DNA from: Proteiniclasticum sediminis
Lineage (GTDB): Bacteria > Bacillota > Clostridia > Clostridiales > Clostridiaceae
DNA: 64,000 bases
Direction: 5' to 3'
NCBI RefSeq assembly: GCF_018128025.1
Contig: NZ_JAGSCS010000015.1
Location: 1-64,000 of the forward strand
The position numbers and the translations under genes were made by a program. The notes below the pieces were generated by a model that was not told the origin of the DNA, did no database searches, and saw only the letters and a list, made by a program, of their open reading frames with translations. Below are positions 25,354 to 33,505 of the stretch, one piece after another. Within the stretch, counting starts at the first letter, position 1. Each line of letters opens with the position of its first letter.

Positions 25354-26151
25354 ATGAATCCCGTAGCATTTAATTTGTTTGGCATAGATGTCATGTGGTA
25401 TGGCGTACTCATCACTCTGGGTGTCCTCGTGGCCTTTGGCATTGTCTATATCAACTGCAGAAGAAGCGGAGGCACCATCAGTTTTGATGACATCACCGAC
25501 GCCTTCCTCTACGCCTTCCCCTTAGCCCTCATTGGTGCCCGTCTCTACTATGTCCTCTACGAACTGGAGAACTACAAGACGCTGGCGGATGTCCTCAACT
25601 TCCGAAACGGGGGGCTGGCCATCCACGGGGGACTCATCGGTGCCGCTGTCGGGGTCGTCATCTATAAGTTCGTGAAGAAGAAGACCGTGAAGGAAGTTCT
25701 TTCCATGGCGGATGCTGCAGCTCCCTCCATCATCCTGGCCCAGGCCATCGGTCGCTGGGGCAACTTCATGAACCAGGAAGCCCACGGCGGACCGGTCTCT
25801 GAAGAATTCATTAAGCGGTTCCCGGAGTTTATTCAAAAGGGCATGCTCATCAAGGGAACCTATTACCATCCCACCTTCCTCTATGAGTCCCTGTGGAATG
25901 TCCTGGGATTTATCATCCTCATGTACATCTTCGGAAAGCGAAGAAAGAACGAGGAAGGCGTCACCCTTTATGCCTATATGATCGTGTACTCCATCGGCCG
26001 CTACTTCATTGAAGGCATGCGCACCGACAGCCTCATGTTCATGGGCATGCGCCAGGCGCAGCTCATTTCCCTAGCCGCGATCCTCTTCGGCATCATCATG
26101 ATCGTCATCACCAAGCGAAGAGCAAAAAACCAGATTGGATCTATTGTTTAG
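25354..26151 (+). CDS. lgt: Prolipoprotein diacylglyceryl transferase
   Basis: It transfers diacylglycerol from phosphatidylglycerol to the lipobox Cys of prolipoproteins, at the cytoplasmic membrane. The 264-residue product has about seven membrane helices, the N-terminal WYGVLITLGV, GARLYYVLYE (about 63-72), the HGG motif in LAIHGGLIGA (about 87-96) and the Lgt signature GRWGNFMNQEAHGG (about 131-144) with its essential Arg and Asn. Start 25354 has AGAGGTG upstream. At least four lipoproteins in this window would be its substrates. Confidence 0.97.
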   Translation: MNPVAFNLFGIDVMWYGVLITLGVLVAFGIVYINCRRSGGTISFDDITDAFLYAFPLALIGARLYYVLYELENYKTLADVLNFRNGGLAIHGGLIGAAVGVVIYKFVKKKTVKEVLSMADAAAPSIILAQAIGRWGNFMNQEAHGGPVSEEFIKRFPEFIQKGMLIKGTYYHPTFLYESLWNVLGFIILMYIFGKRRKNEEGVTLYAYMIVYSIGRYFIEGMRTDSLMFMGMRQAQLISLAAILFGIIMIVITKRRAKNQIGSIV

Positions 26152-26155
26152 TCCT

Positions 26156-26190
26156 TGGAGGCTTCCTGTAAAGGGAGCCTCTTTTTATTC
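26156..26190 (+). terminator. lgt terminator
   Basis: GGAGGCTTCC pairs with GGGAGCCTC around a TGTAAA loop and TTTTTATT follows. Confidence 0.8.
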
Positions 26191-26233
26191 TTTCCTTTTC
26201 TACCTCCAATGCCTTCCCTCCCCAAGCACCTCA

Positions 26234-26262
26234 TTGACTTGAGTCCTTGATAATACTATAAT
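26234..26262 (+). promoter_or_regulatory. Promoter of tRNA-Arg(CCT)
   Basis: TTGACT, a 17-base spacer and TATAAT lie 14 bases before the tRNA, close to the sigma-A consensus. Confidence 0.88.
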
Positions 26263-26275
26263 AACTAGTGTCCAA

Positions 26276-26350
26276 GCCTTCATAGTTAAATGGATATAAC
26301 AAGCCCCTCCTAAGGGCTAGTTGTGGGTTCGATTCCCGCTGAGGGTACCA
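26276..26350 (+). tRNA. tRNA-Arg (anticodon CCT)
   Basis: A 75-nt tRNA with CCA encoded. The anticodon stem AGCCC/GGGCT encloses loop CTCCTAA, giving CCT, which reads AGG. The acceptor stem is GCCTTCA/TGAGGGT, with a G-T pair at the first position and a T-G pair at the fourth. The T arm is GTGGGTTCGATTCCCGC. This isoacceptor (argW-like) is a frequent integration site for genomic islands, and an AT-rich segment follows. Confidence 0.93.
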
Positions 26351-26423
26351 TTAACTTTACTGATTTCATAAGTAATCATCTTTAATTACTAATTTTGATC
26401 AGTTTTCGATTACTTTAATGTTG

Positions 26424-26470
26424 AAAGGTCTGGGATTCTCCTGTGTGAGTATCCCAGACCTTTATATTTA
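26424..26470 (+). terminator. Terminator downstream of tRNA-Arg(CCT)
   Basis: AAAGGTCTGGGAT pairs with ATCCCAGACCTTT across a 14-base loop, followed by ATATTTA. It could serve both the tRNA and the convergent lipoprotein gene. Confidence 0.7.
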
Positions 26471-26559
26471 ATATGCAAAATCAAAACATTAATTTAAAGA
26501 TATCAAATCATGATTTGTGTGAATAGTGATGCCTTACTTCTTCCATCAGAATAAATTAG

Positions 26560-27726
26560 CTAATTGATCGAAACCAATGTCACCGTATCGTTCGTGAAGG
26601 AGGCTATACCATACGCTGTTTTTTTAACCGTTGCATTAAATGCATTTTTCGCTGAAAACTGCGTTTCAATCCACAAATCGCCAATTTCGACTGTTGCATC
26701 AATGTTTGTTGCTTTTAGTCTTTGATTCAAATCATCACGGATTGCCTCTTCGGAAATCTCCACGAATGAAGTCTCAATATGATCGAAAGAACTCTCATCA
26801 TTAAGATTTTTCTTGATCAGTTTAACAAGATTCTTATGTGAGCCATCGAAAATTCCGAACTGCCCATTCACCCAATCATGATGAGAATCTATTTTTGTCT
26901 GAGCACGGTCGTTTTTTATCATCTCAGGACTCACTGTAGTAAAGATTGAAGCATTTGATGATGTTTCAATTTCACTTAAATCGACATTCTTCCCAAAAGT
27001 CCCAGAAATATTGGAGATGATCATGTTCACTCCATCATAGGTCACATCGAGCGAAGCAATAAGCTCATTTCCAAAACTATGCTCCAACATAATTTTTTCC
27101 ACATGCCAACTTTGCTTATCCTTCGGTGTCCAATCACCAGTATATATTACCCTTAAGTAATATTTGTAGAAATTTCCAGAAGTATCCTCATAACGATGAA
27201 ACTTGGTGACATCATATGTATTTCCATCGGGTGCGAAAACATCTGTAGCGAAATAGTTAGTAAACAAAACAACAGCTGCTCTTTGAGCATTAACTACAGG
27301 AAAAACAGCTTCCAACGCTTCCGCTAAAGCCTCTTCAGTACTTGGGTCTTCTTTTCCGGGTTCCTCAGAAGGCGTTTCTGCATCAGAGTTTTGCCTAGGA
27401 AAGGTATGATAGGAAATGATAACTTCAATATCCATAGGGAACCATTCTCCCTCTGAGTATTTTACATCTCCTCCAATAGATACTGATTCTACCTCTCCGT
27501 CTTTTGTAAGCCATCCAGTGATTAAATCTTCAACTTTCTCAACTTTTATGTTCGTAAAACCATTCTTCTCGAACAACTCGATAACTTCTAGGTAGTCGTT
27601 TCCCTCCTGGGCACTTGAGGTGGAAGGGGTCTTGACTTGACCCGTTCGATCTGTTGTATCTTTACTGCATCCAACAACAAGAATAATCATGATACATGCG
27701 ACAATTATACTAATAGTTTTTTTCAT
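26560..27726 (-). CDS. AT-rich lipoprotein of unknown function
   Basis: The 388-residue exported lipoprotein has signal peptide 1-19 and lipobox LVVGC (Cys20). A small domain at about 45-105 (EVIELFEKNGFTNIKVEKVE, then GWLTKDGEVESVSIGG) looks like a PASTA-type repeat seen in Firmicute surface proteins. An acidic spacer follows and then a ~230-residue domain I do not recognise. Start 27726 is set by the signal peptide; its ribosome-binding site is weak (GGGG). Base and codon use are clearly more AT-rich than the rest of the window, which with the tRNA beside it suggests acquisition. Confidence 0.75.
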   Translation of the reverse strand: MKKTISIIVACIMIILVVGCSKDTTDRTGQVKTPSTSSAQEGNDYLEVIELFEKNGFTNIKVEKVEDLITGWLTKDGEVESVSIGGDVKYSEGEWFPMDIEVIISYHTFPRQNSDAETPSEEPGKEDPSTEEALAEALEAVFPVVNAQRAAVVLFTNYFATDVFAPDGNTYDVTKFHRYEDTSGNFYKYYLRVIYTGDWTPKDKQSWHVEKIMLEHSFGNELIASLDVTYDGVNMIISNISGTFGKNVDLSEIETSSNASIFTTVSPEMIKNDRAQTKIDSHHDWVNGQFGIFDGSHKNLVKLIKKNLNDESSFDHIETSFVEISEEAIRDDLNQRLKATNIDATVEIGDLWIETQFSAKNAFNATVKKTAYGIASFTNDTVTLVSIN

Positions 27727-28389
27727 AAACTTAACCCCGCATTTCATTAATATCATTGAATCTAATATACTTGCAAAATGAAAACTACATTACGGCAAGA
27801 AATATATAGAATATCACTTTTTACTTATAAGAGTACTTATCAAATATTCTTGAAGCCAATTAACGATCATGAATGATTTATTCTTAGAGTAATTAAAATG
27901 TATTTACCATACTTACCATCCTTTCATTTTAATTTTAAATTTGTTTTCATTTGGTGATAATGGAGTGTCATATTATTTAAGGTATTTACACTCACAGAAT
28001 CATTCATTATGTATTAAAGTTACGAGATAACCGTATATTGCTTATTACAATTTGTATTTATATAATATTATATTTTTGATATTTTAATTATATTTGCTTT
28101 GTGATTACTTTACCATTCTTTTTTGAAAAATGCAATTCTTCAACCACAAATCTAACTCAACGTCAGAAGCAATATAGAATCTAAAATACGATTATTAATA
28201 CATCTTTTTTTATCGTTTCTATCTTACTTAAAATTAAAGTTTTTCACTTTTCAACTGAAATAATGGCTTTTTAACATATTTTTATTCAAAAGAGATTTCT
28301 ATTGGATCTCAATGTTTTACTTATGCTATAATATTAGTGATATCATAGGTTCATTTCAGGCAAAAATATAGTAATGGAAGGTAGAAAAA
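27727..28389. other. AT-rich intergenic stretch
   Basis: About 660 bases, strikingly AT-rich, with no open frame having a ribosome-binding site and no clear RNA structure. It ends in the promoter region of the small RHH gene. Confidence 0.6.
28327..28346 (+). promoter_or_regulatory. RHH1 promoter -10 and overlapping palindromic operator
   Basis: TATAAT (28327-28332) is followed directly by TAGTGATATCAT (28335-28346), whose core TGATATCA is a perfect palindrome and would cover the transcription start. The -35 box (TTGGAT, 19-base spacing) is poor. The identical 12-mer is found near the second RHH gene. Confidence 0.6.
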
Positions 28390-28548
28390 ATGGCAAAAAA
28401 ACCAGGAAGCACCTACAAAATTCTACTGACAATCCCTGAAACACTGAAGAAAGAACTCCAGCTGGAAGGCAAAGAGCAGGCCCGTTCCCTGAACAGCTAC
28501 ATGCTCTGGGTCCTGGCTAACCGGACTACGGAAACAAAACCCGAGTAA
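28390..28548 (+). CDS. Small ribbon-helix-helix protein RHH1 (52 aa)
   Basis: A 52-residue basic protein of Arc/MetJ-like design. One beta strand (YKILLTIP, 9-16) is followed by helix A (ETLKKELQLEGKEQ) and helix B (SLNSYMLWVLANR), the order of ribbon-helix-helix DNA-binding proteins. GGAAGG lies 8 bases before the ATG. It shares about half of its core residues with the 47-residue protein at 34779-34922, including RSLN.Y.LWVL.NR. It has no toxin partner, so it is not an obvious antitoxin. It is monocistronic with its own terminator. It is likely a self-regulating transcription factor. Confidence 0.8.
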   Translation: MAKKPGSTYKILLTIPETLKKELQLEGKEQARSLNSYMLWVLANRTTETKPE

Positions 28549-28573
28549 TCCGGCTCATCATCCCGCACTTTTT

Positions 28574-28599
28574 CCCCGCATTTTGCGGGGATTTTTTTT
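28574..28599 (+). terminator. Terminator of RHH1
   Basis: CCCCGCA-TTT-TGCGGGG followed by A and eight T. Confidence 0.93.
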
Positions 28600-28651
28600 G
28601 GATTTTATCCAAGCCTTTGGCTCTCCCTCTCTATGAAGTGCTTCAGCATGA

Positions 28652-28682
28652 AAATAACCGGAGGATCCCCTCCGGTTATTTC
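28652..28682 (-). terminator. Terminator of the exonuclease gene
   Basis: AAATAACCGGAGG pairs with CCTCCGGTTATTT around ATCC. The reverse-strand tail is TTTTCAT. Confidence 0.75.
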
Positions 28683-28729
28683 CTGTCTCTTTTGCATTAA
28701 GGATTCTTCTAACTAACGACAGGGACTGC

Positions 28730-29266
28730 TCAGCAATCCTCATCACGGGACAGGGCCTTGATCAGCTCATAGGTAATGCGGGTGTCCACATCGGCCATAT
28801 GTTGTCCTTCCCGGGCGATCTGGAAATAGTCCGCCAGGGTCCCCAGTTTGTAGTTTTCCACCTGGCGTACTTTGCCCTTGGCCAGGCGAACCGTATCGAT
28901 GAGCATGTTGGGAATGGACCTTCCCAGGGTTTGCCTTGCATAATGCTGAAGAAACCCGTAGTCAAAGGAGACATTATGCCCCACCATGGGCAAATCCCCC
29001 AGGAAACGAAGATACCCTTCCAGCGCCTGGGCTAAAGGGATCCCTTTTCGCACATGCCGGTCCGTAATTCCTGTGAGCTTGGTGATAAAGTAGGGAATGG
29101 GTCGGTCCTGAAGAATATAGGTGCTGTACTCCTCCACAATCTCGCCGCCCCTGACTTTCAGGGCGCTGATCTGGAGGATGCTGCATTTCTCGCAGGAAAA
29201 CCCCGTGGTTTCAATATCCACGATGACAAATTCCCCATGGGGGATGATGGCCGTTGGAGAATGCAT
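28730..29266 (-). CDS. DnaQ-like 3'-5' exonuclease (DEDDh)
   Basis: A free-standing 178-residue exonuclease domain of the DnaQ/PolC-epsilon type. The active-site residues are Asp17 and Glu19 (VDIETTG), Asp102 (HNVSFDYGFL), and His156/Asp161 (HMADVDT), a complete DEDDh set. GHNVSFD and the final metal Asp are in the usual spacing. The start has AAAGGAG upstream. It could proofread, process RNA or degrade DNA; the substrate cannot be told. It is preceded by a cell-wall carboxypeptidase gene on the same strand with a 61-base gap. Confidence 0.93.
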   Translation of the reverse strand: MHSPTAIIPHGEFVIVDIETTGFSCEKCSILQISALKVRGGEIVEEYSTYILQDRPIPYFITKLTGITDRHVRKGIPLAQALEGYLRFLGDLPMVGHNVSFDYGFLQHYARQTLGRSIPNMLIDTVRLAKGKVRQVENYKLGTLADYFQIAREGQHMADVDTRITYELIKALSRDEDC

Positions 29267-29327
29267 AGTTTATAACTCCTTTCAATGGAAAAACGAGAAC
29301 GCCCCCCTGGGGCGTTCCACAGGACAT

Positions 29328-30731
29328 CTATCGGTTGTTCTTGGGAAAATTCCGGTTGGAATAGAGCTTCTGCATCCGTCTCTTCTTTCTTCGGCGAAGG
29401 TTGATGGTCCGAACCACAAGGATGAGGAGGGCAAATGCCCCTACAATCCCCAGGAGAACTTTCCCCAGGACCTTCAACCGGGCTCCCCAGACTCCACCAG
29501 GCTTGTTGGCTTCTTCGGAAAGAACTTCAGACTCCACATCCACATCCTGATCCGCCAGAAGGTTCACCCTGCCGACTTTCTGGCCGCCCAGCATCACGGA
29601 CACTTCGCCCACCTTCTCGCCTTTTACCACATTTTCCTTCAGGTCAATCTCCTGATCATAATGCAGTTCAAATCCGGAGGCCGCCGCACCATTGGCGGTG
29701 GCATAGTAAAAATCTTTCTCTGCCACCAGGTTCAGCACCTGCTGTTTCTTCAGGGGAATCTGCTTCATCACCTGACCTGCGGCATAGACCTTCTGGACAG
29801 AGAATGTTGCAAAGGCCCACTCGAAGAGAAGTCTCGTCTCTTCCCAATAGTTGGTCTGGTTGGCTGCCCGCATGACGGTCACCACAAAACGCTTCCCGTC
29901 TTTTTCGGCCACCGCCGTATGGGAATAGCCCGCTTCCGGCGTCCATCCGGTCTTCGCCACCACCGTGGGCTCATAGTAGAGCTTATGCCCCTTGGTCAGG
30001 AGGGCGTTCTTATTCGTCGCCCATCGGTTCAGCTCCGGTTCCAGGTTCGTGGTGGACAGCTTATAGGAATACACATGGTCGATGGCCACCAGGGTGGGGT
30101 TTTCCGACACCGCCCGGGCGATGAGGGAAAGATCATAGGGCGTGGTTTTATGGTTGGGATCCGTCAGTCCCGACGGATTGGCAAAATTCGTGTTCAGGCA
30201 TCCCAGCTCCCGGGCCTTTTCATTCATGAGCTTGGCAAACTCTTCTTTCGTGCCCGATATGGCTTCCGCCAGGGCCAAGGCCGCATCATTGGCGGAATGG
30301 AGAAGCAGGGAATACAAAAGATCCTGGACGGAGACAATCTCCCCTTCCTTAAAGCCCATGGATGCTCCCTCGGCAAAGGGAGGATTGGGGCCAATGGTGA
30401 TCATCTGATCCAGTTTCAGGTGATCCATGGTCAGGAGCGCCGTCATCATCTTTGTGGTGGACGCTGGCATATACTGCTGGAATCCGTTTTTCTCATACAA
30501 GATCAATCCGCTTTGGGCATCCATGACCACAACCCCTTCAGAAAGAAGGGACGGCACCTGGGGCGGATTGGGGATACTCAACGGAAGGTCCACGGCTGCC
30601 GCTTCCCCGGCAGGGGTTTCCACGGAAGGAGTCTCCACGATTGTTTCTGTTGCATAGACTGCCAAGCCTTGGGCTGATGACAAGAGCACCGCCAGGCTCA
30701 GGAGACCGGTTATCATCTTCTTATAGATCAT
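29328..30731 (-). CDS. D-alanyl-D-alanine carboxypeptidase, DacF-like (PBP5 family)
   Basis: It trims the terminal D-Ala from peptidoglycan stem peptides outside the membrane. The 467 residues start with a signal peptide (1-27), then a Pro-rich spacer. The penicillin-binding motifs are STTK (Ser91 nucleophile), SAN and KTGWT in the standard order of peptidase S11. A PBP5-type C-terminal beta domain (about 330-410) follows and the protein ends in a membrane helix and a very basic tail (RRRKKRRMQK). Start 30731 has GAGGTG seven bases upstream. Confidence 0.94.
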   Translation of the reverse strand: MIYKKMITGLLSLAVLLSSAQGLAVYATETIVETPSVETPAGEAAAVDLPLSIPNPPQVPSLLSEGVVVMDAQSGLILYEKNGFQQYMPASTTKMMTALLTMDHLKLDQMITIGPNPPFAEGASMGFKEGEIVSVQDLLYSLLLHSANDAALALAEAISGTKEEFAKLMNEKARELGCLNTNFANPSGLTDPNHKTTPYDLSLIARAVSENPTLVAIDHVYSYKLSTTNLEPELNRWATNKNALLTKGHKLYYEPTVVAKTGWTPEAGYSHTAVAEKDGKRFVVTVMRAANQTNYWEETRLLFEWAFATFSVQKVYAAGQVMKQIPLKKQQVLNLVAEKDFYYATANGAAASGFELHYDQEIDLKENVVKGEKVGEVSVMLGGQKVGRVNLLADQDVDVESEVLSEEANKPGGVWGARLKVLGKVLLGIVGAFALLILVVRTINLRRRKKRRMQKLYSNRNFPKNNR

Positions 30732-30962
30732 CTTCTCACACCTCATAAAAAATTATAGCAAAAAACCCCTGTCCTCACTAGGATTTAACAAAGAATCCCG
30801 AAAATGTTTGCACAGGGGCAAAGGGAAGAGGTTTTACGGAGTAACCCCGCCCTCCCTTCTGCCTGACCTCCGGCTTTTCCCCTGGCCCACTTGCCATCCG
30901 GGGAAAAATCTACCATAATGAATAAAGAATCAACCCTGAAAAACAACGAAATGAGGTTCATT

Positions 30963-32174
30963 ATGGAACATCCCTTCATCCCCGTCATCATCGGAACCGA
31001 TATTAATGCTTACAATATGGCCATTTCCTTTCATGAGGAATACGGCATCAAACCCGTCGTCGTGGGCCGCGTCATGCTGCCCTTCACGGAACTGAGCTCC
31101 ATCATCGGCGCTCTGGAGATCCATAAGGATCTCAACGAACCCTCCGCCTTTGCCCGCATTCTTCTGGACGTGGCCCAGCGTCACGAAAAACCCGGAAAGA
31201 AACTGATCCTGGTGGGCACCAATGATCCCTACGTCCGGCTCATCATTCAGAACCAGGAGCTTCTGAAGACCCGCTACCTCATGAACTATATCACGGAAGA
31301 CCTCATGAACCAGCTCTATGTGAAGAAAAACTTCTATGAGCTCTGCAAGGACCACGGCATCGATACCCCCGCGACCTTCTACCACTCCTGCAAGGACACA
31401 GCGCCCTTTGCTGAGGAGATGCGCTATCCCGTGATTCTAAAGCCCAGCAACGGCGTGGAATACTACAAGCATCCCTTTGAAGGCGCCCAGAAGGTTTACC
31501 GTTTGGGAAGCCTGGAAGAAGTCAACGAGGTCATCCAGAAGATCACCGCCAGCGGGTACCGGGAGGATCTCATCATCCAGGACTACATCCCCGGCGATGA
31601 TTCCTACATGTGGGATGCCGTTTACTATGCCGACCAGCAGGGAAAAGCCCAGCTCATCACCTATGCCCAGGTGGTTCTCCAGGAGCATACGGTGACGGCC
31701 ATCGGCAACTACACCGCCCTCATCACCCGCTTCAATGAAGAGATGATGACCAAGCTCGTGAATTTCCTGGAAGATCTCCACTACGTGGGCTTCGCCAACT
31801 TCGATCTGAAGTACGACGAGCGGGACGGAAAGTTCAAGGTCTTCGAGGTGAATATCCGTCAGGGCCGTTCCAGCTACTATGTCACCTTCTGCGGCCACAA
31901 CATGGCCCGCTACCTGGTGGATGATCTCATCTACGGAAAGACCAAACCCCTGACCTACCTGAAGGAAGACTTCCTCTTCACCGTAGTTCCCAAGTATGTC
32001 CTGAAGAACTTTGTGGAAAACCCCCAGATCAATGGGGAAATCCGCACGCTGATCCGGGAAGGAAAGTGGGGCAATCCCCTCTTCTATAAAAATGACCATC
32101 ACTTCAAGCGAAAGCTCTACATGATGGCCCGTCAGGTCAACTATGTGAAAAAATACCGCAACAATACGTGGTAA
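30963..32174 (+). CDS. ATP-grasp carboxylate-amine ligase, D-aspartate ligase-like
   Basis: The 403-residue ATP-grasp enzyme resembles the Asl-type D-aspartate ligases that add D-Asp to the Lys of peptidoglycan precursors. N-terminal IPVIIGTDINAYNMAISF is typical. The ATP-grasp core shows YPVILKPSNG, DLIIQDYIPGDDSYMW and metal-ligand region FKVFEVNIRQGRSSYY. Start 30963 is set by GAGGTT 6-7 bases upstream; earlier ATGs lack a site. It is divergent from the DacF-like gene, which supports a cell-wall role. The amino-acid substrate is inferred, not proven. Confidence 0.82.
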   Translation: MEHPFIPVIIGTDINAYNMAISFHEEYGIKPVVVGRVMLPFTELSSIIGALEIHKDLNEPSAFARILLDVAQRHEKPGKKLILVGTNDPYVRLIIQNQELLKTRYLMNYITEDLMNQLYVKKNFYELCKDHGIDTPATFYHSCKDTAPFAEEMRYPVILKPSNGVEYYKHPFEGAQKVYRLGSLEEVNEVIQKITASGYREDLIIQDYIPGDDSYMWDAVYYADQQGKAQLITYAQVVLQEHTVTAIGNYTALITRFNEEMMTKLVNFLEDLHYVGFANFDLKYDERDGKFKVFEVNIRQGRSSYYVTFCGHNMARYLVDDLIYGKTKPLTYLKEDFLFTVVPKYVLKNFVENPQINGEIRTLIREGKWGNPLFYKNDHHFKRKLYMMARQVNYVKKYRNNTW

Positions 32175-32189
32175 GCATACCCCGAATCG

Positions 32190-32216
32190 AAAGGATCCGC
32201 TTGCCGGATCCTTTTT
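32190..32216 (+). terminator. Terminator of the ATP-grasp gene
   Basis: AAGGATCCG pairs with CGGATCCTT around CTTGC, followed by TTTTT. The MFS gene starts 22 bases later. Confidence 0.85.
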
Positions 32217-32238
32217 CGTCCCTAAGGAGCGAAAAGTT

Positions 32239-33459
32239 ATGGAGACAACCCCCTCCCCCTCCTGGAAAAAAGACACGATCCTCTTCCTTTCCAGTCAGGC
32301 CATTTCCCTCTTTGGCTCATCTTTAGTATCCTATGCCATCTTATGGTACATCACCCTGTCCACCAACTCCGGCATCATGCTCATGATCTCCACCCTCTTC
32401 GGCTTTCTCCCCCAGCTCATGGTGGGGATCTTTGCCGGCGTCTGGGCCGACCGGTTTCCCCGGAAGTATCTCATCATGATCGCCGATCTGGCCATCGCCT
32501 CAGCTACTTTCGGCCTGGCGGTACTCTTCTGGCAGGGCCATGAGAGCTACACGGCCATCTTTGCCGTTTCCTTCATCCGCTCCCTGTTCACCGGGATCCA
32601 GACCCCTGCGGTCAGTGCGCTTCTCCCCCAGATCGTCCCCAAGGACAAACTCATGAAGGTCAATGGCATCAACCTGGGCGTAGAGTCCGTCATGCTCCTT
32701 TTGGCCCCTCCCTTAAGCGCTCTCCTGCTCAGTTATGCCGGCCTGTCCCTGGTCTTCTTTCTGGATGTCCTCACCGCCCTCACGGCCGTGTTTCTCCTTC
32801 TCCGGCTGAAGGTCTCCGCCCATGTCAAAGCCCGGGAAAAGCAGACCGTCAGCTACCGGGAAGACCTCCTCCAGGGCCTTCGCTATGTGGGCAAAAACCG
32901 CTTCATCCTTTCCCTCATCTTATCCCGCCTTTCCGTCTACTTCCTTGTCTCCCCCGTGGCTATGCTGACGCCGCTTTTAGTGGCCCGAAGCTATGGGGAA
33001 GAATACTGGCGCCTGACCCTCAACGAGGTATCCTTCTTCGGCGGTCATATTCTGGGGGGATTTCTCATCGCCCTGTGGCCCGGCTTCAAAAACCGGACCC
33101 GGACCTTCGGCGTGGCCCTGCTCCTTTTGGGAATCCTCACCTCGGGCATGGGGCTGGCCACAACCTTCTGGCTTTACCTGGCCTTCATCGCCGTCATGGG
33201 TCTTGTCATTCCCTATTACCATACCCCCATCACCACTCTTCTCCAGGAGGTGGTGCCTGAGGAGAAGCTGGGCCGGGTGTTCAGCCTCGTTAATGCCTCC
33301 GCCGCCATGATGCCCCTGGGCATGCTGATTTTCGGCCCCTTATCGGACCGGGTGACCATTGAACAGCTCCTCCTGGTCTGTGGTCTTCTCATGACCCTCC
33401 AGTCCATCCTGGTACTTCGGAACCGACATCTGTTGAGCTATAAAAATCAGACTTTCTAG
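32239..33459 (+). CDS. MFS transporter (12-helix efflux type)
   Basis: A 406-residue major facilitator with about 12 hydrophobic segments. It begins with a cytosolic SWKKDTILFLSSQAISLFGSSLVSYA helix. The loop GVWADRFPRKYLIMIADL (between helices 2 and 3) carries the MFS signature D-R-x-x-R/K. It belongs to the MFS_3-like group often annotated as macrolide or drug efflux. AAGGAG precedes the ATG. It converges on the nitronate monooxygenase gene. The substrate is unknown. Confidence 0.88.
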   Translation: METTPSPSWKKDTILFLSSQAISLFGSSLVSYAILWYITLSTNSGIMLMISTLFGFLPQLMVGIFAGVWADRFPRKYLIMIADLAIASATFGLAVLFWQGHESYTAIFAVSFIRSLFTGIQTPAVSALLPQIVPKDKLMKVNGINLGVESVMLLLAPPLSALLLSYAGLSLVFFLDVLTALTAVFLLLRLKVSAHVKAREKQTVSYREDLLQGLRYVGKNRFILSLILSRLSVYFLVSPVAMLTPLLVARSYGEEYWRLTLNEVSFFGGHILGGFLIALWPGFKNRTRTFGVALLLLGILTSGMGLATTFWLYLAFIAVMGLVIPYYHTPITTLLQEVVPEEKLGRVFSLVNASAAMMPLGMLIFGPLSDRVTIEQLLLVCGLLMTLQSILVLRNRHLLSYKNQTF

Positions 33460-33470
33460 CAAACGCAATA

Positions 33471-33503
33471 AAAAGAGGTTCTCCAAGCGGAGAACCTTCT
33501 TCA
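33471..33503. terminator. Bidirectional terminator, MFS / FabK-like gene
   Basis: AAGAGGTTCTCC pairs with GGAGAACCTTCTT around an AAGC loop, with A-rich and T-rich flanks. Confidence 0.8.
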
Positions 33504-33505
33504 AT

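Noticed and set aside
28390-28548. RHH1 as the antitoxin of a toxin-antitoxin pair
   Set aside because: A terminator follows at once and no second small gene is adjacent; the same holds for RHH2.
29121-30677. 518-codon forward frame opposite the DacF-like gene
   Set aside because: Antisense to a carboxypeptidase with all catalytic motifs; His/Gln/Arg-rich translation without domain features.
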